The position numbers and the translations under genes are program-made. The notes beneath the pieces are model-generated. The model searched no databases. It was not told where the DNA came from and saw only the letters and a program-made list of their open reading frames with translations. 64,000 bases of DNA from Trichoplusia ni (lineage: Eukaryota; Arthropoda; Insecta; Lepidoptera; Noctuidae). Positions 13,199-23,785 of the stretch are shown in pieces; the first letter of the stretch is position 1, and every line of letters begins with the position of its first letter. The stretch covers positions 1,589,328 to 1,653,327 of the forward strand of contig NC_039480.1 of the NCBI RefSeq assembly GCF_003590095.1, read 5' to 3'.

Positions 13199-13257
13199 TG
13201 GCACAGTGGCCTAGAGATAAACACTCGGAGCACAAAATGATGTGACAGTTCAAGGTT
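13199..13257 (+). repeat. Possible decayed tRNA-derived SINE head
   Basis: TGGCACAGTGG (13199-13209) is a perfect A-box match; AGTTCAAGGTT (13247-13257) is a degenerate B box, 37 bases downstream. No cloverleaf forms. Together with the similar fragment about 650 bp upstream, it is best read as an old SINE relic. Confidence 0.3.
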
Positions 13258-14544
13258 TTGTCATTTCACAATTTATGGCCGAATGGTAAACACAATCTTT
13301 GAGACAGAACCAGCAGTGTTAATGACTATTCATGTACTTACATTAGCATAAACAATAATAATTGTCACCGAAGCAAATAAATCAGGCTGTGAGTGACAAG
13401 ACTCGTTATTAATCTGTAGAAGTAAAAACTTATGAAATTAGCATATTTTTGTAATAAATATGACGAGACAGGTGTCAACGTTCATGACATATGGAAAAAC
13501 ACTGATGACTGTTGCGAGGTGATGTCATGGTCACAGTTTTAAGGAAAATTGGGTTACACTTGGTGTTAGTCAGGGCGCGCATTAGACGACTAGAACTCTA
13601 CTGTCTTATGGAACCAAATGACGAATAATCCGCATCGAAAAACCAGAATATCGTAAATCGGGTCAGGCGTTTTGGCGTAATCGGTGTACGTAAAATGAAA
13701 TGCGATTGTATTACATTGTACGCTTACACTTACGTTGATTTTGTTACTTTGTAAAACTAAAGTACGAGATAGACCCTTGCTTCAATTAGTTGATATTATT
13801 TCATAACGTGAGACTATTCGGTTCCCAACTCTCTAATATGTACCGACTTTAGTCTTCAAGTTACGACTTACTGCCATTCATCCTCAACGTATTTGCTGAA
13901 AAAGCACGTGCGTCATTCACATCATATAAGTAAAATTGAAATTATATTAGATCACCTTATAAAAACTACTGATGGATTTGGTATTTTGAAGAATATCTAC
14001 TGGCCGTTAAACTATTAATTCTTTCGTACACATGTATGCAGTACTTCGTCCCATAAACTCTGTGTTTTATCTTGTTCATTCATTACATCTACCTTGAGAT
14101 GATGAACGCAAATTGTCCCATACTTTGCAACACCTATATTTGAGACATCAACAAAGTTGCACAGTGGTCTGATGCGCGCCCACTCTTACCGATTGACATC
14201 CTTACGCAGTTGGCGTGACATAAATCAAGATTTGTCTCTCGACGTGTTTTATACAAACTAATAATAAGACAAATAAATCAAATTAGCGATCCCGACAGTT
14301 TTATTGAATCGCTACATTTTTGTTAAGAACCCGCTTGTTTGCGGATTGAGGACAGGTTAATGTCTGATGCTGTAATTCGGATTATTGGGTAATGATCTTA
14401 GCTTTTACTTTGTAGCTTTGGTACAAAAATTGTAATAAATACTTTTGAGTTGCCTCTATGATCTTATACAATATCTAGGAGTTCATTATCATCACATGAC
14501 AGACATTACAGACATGTAAAAGTGATGATTTATCCTACTTACAG

Positions 14545-14569
14545 AATAAATGATTTCATTTCATTTCAT
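14545..14569 (+). repeat. Retroelement-like tail with ATTTC repeats
   Basis: AATAAATG is followed by three short TTCAT/ATTTC repeats, a pattern seen at the 3' ends of insect LINE and SINE copies. No body is recognisable upstream, so this may be a short truncated copy or chance. Confidence 0.25.
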
Positions 14570-15125
14570 CAGTGTATTGTAGTGGGTTAAATTTTCTCGA
14601 ATGATATTTACGAAAGAGGTAAGTCTAAAATTCTGCTTCTCAACAGACATCGCCCAGAAGCACTGCCCTCAATGTAAACAGAGGTCTTCACAATACAATA
14701 TTGTATCAAGTCCAAACAAAACAAGAAAAAAATTAAATGTTCTAAAATAAACCGCCCACAATCGATTCTAATGAGACACGGAACCAATAAACTACTAGTT
14801 TTGTTGTAAAAGAAATAATAGAAGCGACCGATGTCACTACTACACTGTAATGCAACGAAACGACCGCTCCACGACACCGACACGACGGCTGAAATATATT
14901 CAACAATAACTTCTCTCACCTAAAAATAGAGTTGATTTTCCTTTGACCGTGCAACCAAACCGATACGACACGAGCTTTAGAAAAATATTCTCAAATTCGA
15001 ATCTTAAATGGTGAGTATAAGGTTGAATCTTGCGTGTGAAGTTAGAACGTTCAAGATTTTGAATTTGAGTGCGAATGCGATGCATTAAATTGTAATCGAA
15101 CACTATGGCAAAAACATACGAGCCG

Positions 15126-15142
15126 GCGCCCGGCGCGGGCGC
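15126..15142. repeat. GC-rich 7-bp hairpin
   Basis: GCGCCCG (15126-15132) and CGGGCGC (15136-15142) are perfect reverse complements with a three-base loop, inside a short GC-rich patch. Confidence 0.5.
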
Positions 15143-16060
15143 TACTTTATTTAGTAGACGGAAAAAAGCGGTTTAAAATAGCCTTGTTTATTTGCGAACA
15201 GTTCTCTTTTATGGCAAGTACACGAGTGTTAGTGACACTAATACAATACAGGAATGGTAGTTTTTAAGTGGCGTGGTATAAGATGACTGTTTTCAGTGAT
15301 TAGGCTCATAAGAAAGGCTCTATACTGTTGGTAATAGAATAGATAAATATGAAAAAAGCAGACATAAGGACTGGTCTCTTTTTCATCTGTTTCACAATAG
15401 TTGTACCACTTTTTTATAAAAGTACGCATTCATATGACCCGTATCTAAGTGAAGTATTACAAAGACATAAATCCGTGCAGCGGGCAAGTCTGCCCTGGGT
15501 ATACCGATACGTTTCCACACTTTACAGTGACGGTCGCAACGAAATATCGCGCACCGATTGTATAAATATGCAGTTATCTTTCTTTTTAGCTAACGTGCTT
15601 TTGCATTATGCAGGCCGGCCCGGGATGTACCCACGTGTGCTTCCAATAAAATTTTACTACGCCCGCATTGTTCTATATGGGGTAGCGAGTGCGAGCGAGA
15701 GAGCAGATAGGCCATTTTGTTAGGGCAATAACGAAGCGGGGCAAGTGACTATAAGTCGAATCTGCCGCGGTGTCGGACGGTATAAATGGTGTTATTTTTT
15801 ATTGGCCGCCACTGTAAGGTGGCTGAAATTTTCTTTTAGTATGTAGATTGATTTTTTTTTCAGATTCATATGTTATTTATAGTATGGGATGTTGTTTATT
15901 ATTAATTTTAGGGCCTTTCGAAGGGTTGGGTAATGAAAAACTAAAGTACATGTTGTTTCATTATAAGAAACAGCAGTAATCTTTTAGATAGCTTATTGTG
16001 ATACACTAATTCCGTAGTTAATTTATTAGTCACATTGATAAATTAATTTTATTAATTAAT

Positions 16061-16115
16061 AACCTCTTTTTTTCTTCCCCAGGTAAGAGAATCGAGTCCC
16101 ACGTATCGAAACAAG
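16061..16115 (+). promoter_or_regulatory. Candidate recursive splice site (ratchet point)
   Basis: An almost unbroken pyrimidine tract (about 16064-16080) ends in CAG at 16080-16082 and is followed at once by GTAAGA (16083-16088). This joins a strong 3' splice site to a strong 5' splice site with no exon between, the layout known from recursive splicing of long insect introns. A weaker donor (AAG|GTAAAA) follows after 16115 and would define a 33-nt recursive exon, a feature reported for such sites. It is the best of the four candidates. Actual use is unproven. Confidence 0.45.
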
Positions 16116-16627
16116 GTAAAAAACAGTAAACAAAAATGCTTAATTAATAATGAGTCGTGTGTTTGATTGATTAATATGATAAACCCTGACGTCTGTCTGT
16201 CTGGCCACTGCACACGACAGGTACAGAAGGTCAACTCTACAAGCCGTCAAAATAAGTTGAGTAAAAGTTTTTATTTTGAGGTTTTAATGAAAAAGCTCTT
16301 CGTGACAATGCGTTGCTGGCACTTTATTGAATTCTTATTATTATTTTTTTTCATTTCAATGGCTTTCTTTTTTTTTAGCATAATAAGAAACACCAAAACT
16401 TAAGTTGACTTGTACCAAGAACTTTACTTTTCCTTCTTATTAACTGACCAATTATGCAAAAACATGATTTGATATCATCTCACATTAACTAAGGTATTTT
16501 TCCTTGCTCTTTCCCCTGCCATCAAAATGTCATGTAATCGCAATGGTCGATATAGATCTTTGAGATTACTCCAGGTATTTAGCCGTTGACCTTCTGGTGT
16601 CACTTGCCTACTGACCTGTCTGTACAA

Positions 16628-16637
16628 TGATTGACAG
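16628..16637 (+). promoter_or_regulatory. PBX-MEIS type composite TGATTGACAG
   Basis: An exact match to the composite site of PBX/Extradenticle with MEIS/Homothorax TALE homeoproteins. A second exact copy is at 32385-32394. Binding is inference. Confidence 0.35.
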
Positions 16638-17049
16638 ATTTTGGTTTTAATTGACGTATAGCGGGTATTAATTGAGCGACGTGTCAGGGCCGGCCGTCTG
16701 CTCTCGTTTCGATTGTGCAATGCACGTTAATATTGTTATAAGTATTAATTTTAATGTTTTTTCTTCATGTAATTAAGAACTGTTGTAATTTGTTTCTGAC
16801 AATGTTGGTTTACTTTTTGTGTCCTTCGAATATTGAAACAACTTAATATAAATACATATTTAAACGTATTATTATTTCTGCTTCACGTCTTAAACTGTTA
16901 AAAAAACCTTAATGTATCGGTTTACTACCTTGAGTCTTCACTTGCGTTTTGTGTTAACCATCATCAATGGTTGTCCATCACACAGATATTCTTGTGAGTA
17001 CCTTACTATGCATCGGAAAACAATTTAAATTTTCTCTCGACTTTAATGT

Positions 17050-17153
17050 GACATACCAAATTTTATCAAAATCGGGTCAGCAGTTTAGCGTGATAGCCTA
17101 GACAGGCATAAAGGCAAAATTACTTTCACATTCATTATATAGCAGGATAATAA
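17050..17153 (+). mobile_element. Decayed RTE-like retrotransposon 3' end
   Basis: The passage runs from ACCAAATTTTATCAAAATCG through GGTCAGCAGTTTAGCG to TTCATTATATAGCAGGATAA. It follows, with many changes, the closing block common to RTE-type elements in insects. Only the last 100 bp or so is recognisable, and no protein remains. Confidence 0.5.
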
Positions 17154-18890
17154 AGTGCAGCTATTATGTTGTTTACAATTAAATTACGCCATAAACACCT
17201 GCTTAGTCACTGCGGCACTTTAATATCGATATCATTACAAGTAATAATAGGCTAATAAATTTAAAAAAATGGCCGATTAATAATGATTATGTCCTAACAT
17301 GGTGGCCTTGGAGCGTAACAATCGCAATTATGTCAAGTGCAATCGGTCAATCGATATTGCCATAGAGTAAGTGGGTGTAGACAGGACGAGATGAATGGAA
17401 GGGTGAAACAGAATTATGTTGCCTACTTGTGTGACTATGTGGGGAAAATAGGTTTATTAAATATATGAGTTAGGTTTTAGAATTTTTGTTGCCTTCTGCA
17501 GCCAGGAAAAACAGTCAAAAATGGCACTACAAAACACTGTTAAAAATTAATGTTCTTCTTGTTAATTCGACGGAATTCAAAATTATGTTATCTCTGGTTA
17601 CACAATATCCTATTTAATAGATCGCAGTATAGTCTACTCTTTAATAGGACAAGAAAATCGCCTTAACATACCTGACCAATACTGCTATCTTAATTTTATT
17701 TACGAAATACCGCAGAGTAGAGTAAGAACAGATACTGCGAAACCGTGATATATTATATTTTATAGTGTAAGAAATATGAGCGGTGTAGCCGGTGTGTACA
17801 GTACCTCGGACCTGCAACTACCTATGTGAAGAAAAGAGAGAAAACTATACACCGTATAGTGCGCTGTCCCGCTTCCACACCTGCAACGATATTAGTTTAA
17901 GAGGAGGCGGTAGGCCCCCTGGTCACTATACTCGCTATTCGCAAACCGTTATTAGGCAAATATACGGCGAGCGATGAAGTGATTAGTACGGATTTATGGT
18001 ATAGACCAGAAACGTTTTAATCGCCGTTATGCTAATATCCTAGTGAACTAGAATTGCAACAAAATAGCTCGATGTTACGTCATCGAAGCCCGGTTGAAGT
18101 ACGATAAAAATGATTTTGAGTTAATTGTGATTGAGAAAAAAAATATATTTTAGCTGATAAAATATGAAAGAAAAGCCCTTATTTTCTTGTAAATGTATTA
18201 TTCAATTCGAATACATGTCACAATCCGTTAAAACGGTACAATCGTCAATCACATTAATATTGAGCACCACTTATAAATATAAAGCACAGAGTAGTTAAAA
18301 ATTATTACTTCAATGTAACTTCTGTTATTTCATTACTCGTTGGCAGCATTTTCTTTTAAATCAACACGTCAGCACGAAGGAAAGTTTTGTAACAAACTCA
18401 AGGCAGTTAACATAATAACTGATTGATACGATTTATTTATAAATACCAATTAATGTCCCGGTCTGTCTGTTTATTGGCCCAAATAATTTTGATTTACGTT
18501 TGTCATTATACATTTACGATGGGGTCATGCAAAGAAGTTGCGGTGCATGCGAAATTTGTTTTGATTTATGTTTACCATAAACTTATCAAATAATAAGGAC
18601 AGCATCGTAAAACTTGTGGCAATTAAGTGAGTACTTAGTGAGATTAAGAGGTTGTTACAAGTCGACCTAATGGATGCTGATTGGAGATACTTTTGAGCTA
18701 ACTATCGGTTCATCTCGCAAAACTTTAGGGTTATTCAAGACTATGTCCTTGTGTAATTAACATTTAAAGAAAAGTATATTTTGTTTCCATATTGATGCTT
18801 TTACTTAAAATGAATGATTCGCGTAAGAACTGCAGAAAGCTCCACCAAAATAATCCCTAATATCACAAATCTATAAATACGGCCACAGAT

Positions 18891-19080
18891 TACCCCAAAC
18901 CAATAATTTGGTTGGAACCGCGCAAGCAGTTGCACCAATGTCCCGTGAAAGCCATCAGTCAGACGTCAGCCGTCTACTGCAGGGGTCAAGGGGGCCACGA
19001 GACACCCCGCGACGGAGCCCCCAGTCACGGGGGTGATTGGAGAATCACCCCCGACCCCACCCGACGGGACGAAAGTCCGA
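18891..19080. other. GC-rich islet with consecutive hairpins
   Basis: A sharp GC-rich islet in AT-rich flanks. It folds into several adjacent stems: AGACG/CGTCT around 18961-18975, GGGGGC (18990-18995) with GCCCCC (19017-19022), a perfect 11-bp stem 19028-19038 with 19043-19053 (loop GGAG), and GGAC-GAAA-GTCC near 19067-19078, which has a GNRA-type loop. The 11-bp stem with a 4-base loop is the strongest. A frame starting inside continues to 19312 but becomes low-complexity, so I do not call it coding. It could be a structured RNA, a GC-rich regulatory element or a decayed small repeat. Confidence 0.5.
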
Positions 19081-22000
19081 CTTGATTGATTTCCTAGCTG
19101 TTTACACATTTCCAGTGGAACTTTTTGATGTAATTTGTTTTACTACTTTTTTGAAAAATTTAAGTTCTAAATATTTTTCATACCATGTCAGAAATTTTAA
19201 ATTTCTAACACAAAGTTGCAGTTTTGTAATATTATGTCTTAAAAAATTTTATAATACTGAATTTGTCCAACAATCTCGAGTACCTAATCCTACTCCTTCT
19301 GATCTGAATTGACTTTTTTCTACAAATAATTTCGTCGTTAATTTCTCATTAAGTATACATTAATATTTAATGCCCTTTAACTAAACACAACGACTCAGCA
19401 CGTCATCCACAACAAAAAACAAGGGTTGCCTTATAATCTCTCTTTAAATATCAAGATTCATCGGCCGTCGTAATATCTTTGTGAAATATTAATTCTCATC
19501 ATATCTGGATGATTGACGGGTGTCTACGAGGGATATATCCGTCACGGGCGCGGTAAACAGCCCCCCCCACGGCCCCCGCCCCCTCGCCCCCCTGTCTAAG
19601 TCCACAGCCCCGTCTGCCCCCCGAGAGGAATATCTCAATCTTTAGCGCGATTTATTGATTGATAGATTGATTCCACGCGGTTTCGTATTAGGGCTATTTA
19701 TGTTGTTTGTGGCTGATTTGTTTATTCCTGATGTTTTGAATAATGTTACGTAGTTTGTTGGTTTCGAGTTCTGCTTTCATTGTCTGTTTATTTCAAGCTT
19801 TATATGTATTTAAGAATCACTGAGTTATAAACATTCAACTTAATGTTTTACAAAATCATACTTCATCTCGTATTTGTGTATCCTGGCAAGTTACTTTGAG
19901 TAATTTTGGAAACTATTATTCTCATTAGTTTTCTTTATATTTGAGATCTAGCCCAAAGATTCCAATAAGACCATACGCAGAGAAAGTAGGTATCCAAAGT
20001 CCACAGTGCTAGAAGAAAAAACTTCAACAATACCAACAAAAAGAAATATAGAAAACGAATCCGCAATAGTCGGCGATCTTATTAAGAGTTCTCCACGGCT
20101 AGTCACAATAAGGCAACTTCTGTTTCAAGTTTGGAAACAATCGCCGAATATTGCTCGGCAAGTGTTCCGAGGCGCGAACACTGAGGAAAAAAGTGTCGTA
20201 GACCTCCCACTTGAGAGCGGCATCTGTTTGCTATTTGTCAAACATCGCTGACTATTTTCGTCGGCGTCACCGAGTTTCTCTAACACTGCACCGGATTTCG
20301 GTGGTTTTCTGATACTGAGACTTCTCGAGGAAATGTTTTGAATATTTTGTAAAGTAAACCGCCTAAGTGCAACGAATTCCATTGAAGATTAGATGCTTTG
20401 TTACTCAGAGTTGCATGACCTTTATGTTGTAAAGCAAGCACAAAACGATTCGTTATATTAATTTATACTAATTAAACAATCTAGAACTATAAAAACATAA
20501 TAACTTGATGTCATACTATATTGCAGCTTAAAGATAAATAATATCAAAAATACGTGACAGATTTACAAAATCAGAAATTTATTACCCAACCGATAACTCA
20601 TAATTTTGTGTCTTAAATATCATAACGAAGCTCGTTAGATATAAAAACTCGTTTTAAAATAATAACAGGTACATTGCCACTTTGACCTTACTTTATTCAG
20701 ATTCCTTTGCATTATTTTGACTGCTAAGAACATCTTTGACACTTCAACTGTGACATACGATTTCCCGATGACAGCTGCACATCTCAGCACCGACACCAAT
20801 ATCTTCAATTTTAAAAACCTTTATCCCTTTGATATAAAGTCAAAAGTCGCTTATTCCTACAGCAAAACAATTTTCAGCACAATGCAAATTTTCTGCAATT
20901 TTTTTAATGCGGTCTTATTGAATTTTGTGCTTATTGTTTTACGGTAGGTTTTCGTTTGTCTTGGAGGTCAGGTTGTGTTCGTTGAAATGTTTAAGGTTGT
21001 TTTGATGGAGTGGAACGTCAATTAAATAGGAGAGGGTTGAGGAGGTGCGTCTTGGGTGTGATTGAGTGCAGTCATGCAAGCTTCAGAGATATACGTGGCT
21101 TTATGAGAGGATCATAATAAAATTTTATTCGTTTGAAGATTGATTTTAGTCTTTGTAATTTGTGCTTTGAGGAATAACAGAGTAACTGAATTACAATAAG
21201 AGATGATGCTTTAGGTTTTTGGTTGACTTTGTTTTTCGAACTTTAGGTTTTGTGGCTTCTACTTCGTTGGTTACAACTTAGATTGTCTTTGATGTATTGT
21301 ATTCTAAGTTTTGACATTACCAGGGTCAACTAAAATTCAATCAGTTAGTTAATAATCTGCTTAATATCAGAATTTGTTGAATTAGTATTTACTGTTGTCT
21401 CTCTTACATATCCCTTTGTCTTCGGACTCAGTCATACTTCGGCTCTACAAGCCTTATTTCTGCCCAACACTTATTTTTCTTCGAACCCTCAGATCTACAA
21501 TAGGCGCTAAATTCTGACATGAAAGCACTAAAGGGCTTCAAGGTAAAATTGGGTTTCCCAAACACGTTCGTTCTCCACAACAAAACGATACTAGTATTTG
21601 TTAGGGCTGTTTGTCAAACAACCTGCATTAGCCAGTTATTCATAACGCTATTTACACAAGGGGGTGGTAAAATCGATCATCACTAGAATGTCCAACCCAT
21701 ATCGACTTTTTGCTGTCAAGTTTGATTGAATCAACACGGTGTACACGGATGTAGTTGCAAGTGGAATGGGTTTTGTTTCGAAAAGAACAAAGCGAATGTG
21801 ATGGGGACTAGTTTCGAAATTAATATGCTGCCACTTTGTCATAGAGTTGTTTAGAGAATGTGCCAGTCGGTAGTTGACAAATTGTCAATACCATGGTTAA
21901 AAGTACAAGAAAATAAACACACCAATTCTTAAGTACGCATCAAGAACATCAAAAGCTTCGAGGAATATCGGGTAGTTCTCTATTTTAAAATCAAATCATA

Positions 22001-22200
22001 CTTTATTTCGTTCTGCCCTGCTGGAAAATCATTAAAACCAGTCTAATACACATTTCACACAATTCTTAAAAGCAAGCTAATTAGCAACAAGTCAAATGTA
22101 AAGTAAAATGTTTATCAAACGCTGTCACTTCTAGTCGTCGCGAGTCCACGCGAAGAGTAAATAAAGCTTCGGTCGACAAAGACGTCCGTCTGCGCGCGAC
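19081..22200. other. Non-coding stretch
   Basis: No gene is supported; paired overlapping frames at 20006-20382 on both strands show no domain. A C-rich tract (19561-19592) and a 10-bp palindrome GGATATATCC (19531-19540) lie in one GC-rich patch. A TGATTGAT site is at 19656. The remainder shows nothing I can name. Confidence 0.65.
19561..19592 (-). other. Predicted G-quadruplex (minus strand)
   Basis: Cytosine runs of 8, 5, 5 and 6 are separated by 4, 1 and 3 bases, giving a canonical four-tract quadruplex motif on the minus strand. It sits in a GC-rich patch next to a TGATTGACGG site at about 19510. Confidence 0.6.
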
Positions 22201-22219
22201 ATCTGAGCGACGTGTGTCG

Positions 22220-22280
22220 CCCCCACCCCGCGCCTCGCCCCCCCTGCCCCCCTCGCGCCCGCCTGCCTGCCCCACCACCC
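22220..22280 (-). other. Predicted G-quadruplex tract (minus strand)
   Basis: Cytosine runs of 5, 4, 7 and 6 at 22220-22252, with gaps of 1, 8 and 2, are followed by further short C-runs to about 22280. On the minus strand this reads as a glycine/arginine-rich frame (22081-22278), which I treat as a composition artefact and not a protein. Confidence 0.55.
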
Positions 22281-22950
22281 GCGTCCAACGCCGATAATGA
22301 TGTTAACTCACCGTTTGAGACCGGCCCCGCTTTGTTGAGTTTTTTCTGAGCTAATGTTTTGTAGTTTAGTCGTGTGTTGTATTAATTTGGACGATCGACC
22401 GACCTGAGACTGCAGGCTTTGTCGAAAAAATGACTGATACTTGACATATTTAATTGAAACTACAATAGACCAAAGCAATCAAGATAAAAACTCAATTTTT
22501 CATTTTTCTCTCTCGTGTCTTATTAAGTCTTTTTGATTGAAATGTCAGTTCCAATCACTTTTATAATAAACTGAATGTAATGCCAACTGGATTTCATAAA
22601 TAATCATGTTCATTCGGTGAACTTAAAAAAGTTCACGTGCAACCCGAACCCAAAGAAAACAGAACGATAAAAAATCCTATTAACTCGTACTTTCTTCCGA
22701 ATACAAATAAAAGTTGAACACAGTTTTATAAAAATCACAAACTGTGTTCATACATAACAGAAGTAGAAAACATACATTCCCATTTCCCCGCACAAAAGTC
22801 CATAAAAATATAAGTTCCAACGGTCGCTATGGAAATCCCATAACAGAAGGAAACTGCAACACAAGTTGCTCCAAATAAATTTCATCAGCGCACGAATCCC
22901 GGACGGCGAACTCGACTTGTACAGTAAATTGTCTTCAAGAGCTGACCACC

Positions 22951-22979
22951 CCCCCTTTTCACGTACAGGGAGAAGGGGG
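22951..22979. repeat. 10-bp C/G-rich hairpin
   Basis: 22951-22960 (CCCCCTTTTC) pairs with 22970-22979 (GAGAAGGGGG), with one G-T pair and a nine-base loop. There is no T-run or gene end, so it is not a bacterial-type terminator. Confidence 0.5.
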
Positions 22980-23734
22980 TTCAAAGGAGGCCACCGACAT
23001 TCCCCCGTTCGTCTTGCTTATGACTGACGGCCGGACAGCTTGAGTGATTGAGAGTGACTGCAGACTTAATGCGCGCGGCGAGATGCCCGCCTCACGGCAA
23101 AGCGCGCCAAGCGACGCGCCACTTCTGTGCAATTTATAGCTCTATGACGAACGTTTACGCTCGCGTTTCGGTTGGGCCCGAGGTGCGTTTAAGTAAACAC
23201 TTGTTCAGAAGAATATTGCACATGTTATTATTATAAATTAAAATATACGTTGGATCGTTTTAATACGGTTTGTGAGGTGTTTGTAATTAGTGATGCGAGC
23301 TTGACGCTTGATGGATGGCACTGGGTATATCCGGTGCGACTGTGTTATTATAATTAATCGCCGCCGGGGGCAATGTGCACACAGGATTAAACTTTAATAT
23401 ATGGGTAAGCAGCTGGTATTTCGTGAAATTTATTTTATAGTGGACATTTTTGTGTGAATTATGTGTTTGTGTTGAGTTGCATATTTTTCCTTAAATAAAG
23501 TAAAAAGGTTAAAACCTGCAGATGTTAAAACTAGTTTCTCTACAAATCTAAAAGTCATATACAAAGTTTCAAATTAAATAAATACTCACAAATCGTAAAT
23601 AACCTATCAAGCTCGGTACAAAAACACACATCAATGTTGCTTTTCATACTTAATATACGTGTAATAAGTCCGCAAATACACCTATTTATTATTAATATCA
23701 GACAAAAACAAAATCAACGCTTGCACGCAACGCT

Positions 23735-23785
23735 ACGACGGACGGACGGACAGGCAATCAGTCGCTCGTCCGACCCGTCCGTCAC
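23735..23785. repeat. GACGGAC short tandem cluster
   Basis: GACGGACGGACGGAC is followed about 25 bases later by the inverted form CCGTCCGTC. It is one of several GTCCGTC/GACGGAC clusters in the window (see about 3118, 32335, 57004). Whether this is a tetranucleotide repeat or a binding-site cluster cannot be told from sequence. Confidence 0.5.

Larger units (their letters stand above)
12152..16060. other. Non-coding stretch with decayed repeats
   Basis: No gene is supported. Open frames at 14608-14919 (minus) and 15349-15723 (plus, 124 codons) have no recognisable domain. Two decayed tRNA-like SINE heads (12541, 13199) and a retroelement-like tail (14545) suggest this is the most insertion-tolerant part of the window. 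Strong donor-like sequences follow 14618 (GTAAGT) and 15010 (GTGAGT) on the + strand, but no partner acceptor is convincing. A perfect 7-bp GC hairpin lies at 15126-15142. Confidence 0.6.
16116..18890. other. AT-rich non-coding stretch
   Basis: No gene is supported. An RTE-like relic sits at 17050-17153. A long T-tract ending AG at 16379 is acceptor-like but has no good donor partner. An exact PBX-MEIS composite TGATTGACAG lies at 16628-16637, and TGATTGAT sites at 16164 and 18420. Nothing else is evident. Confidence 0.65.

Noticed and set aside
14611..15016. Strong donor hexamers GTAAGT and GTGAGT after 14618 and 15010
   Set aside because: GTAAGT alone is expected around 20 times in this window; no acceptor or first-exon evidence goes with them.
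15349..15723. 124-codon + strand frame
   Set aside because: The peptide has no recognisable domain and no splice or promoter support.
19067..19078. GGAC-GAAA-GTCC suggested a hammerhead ribozyme core
   Set aside because: No CTGATGA half at a usable distance on either strand, so the catalytic core is missing.
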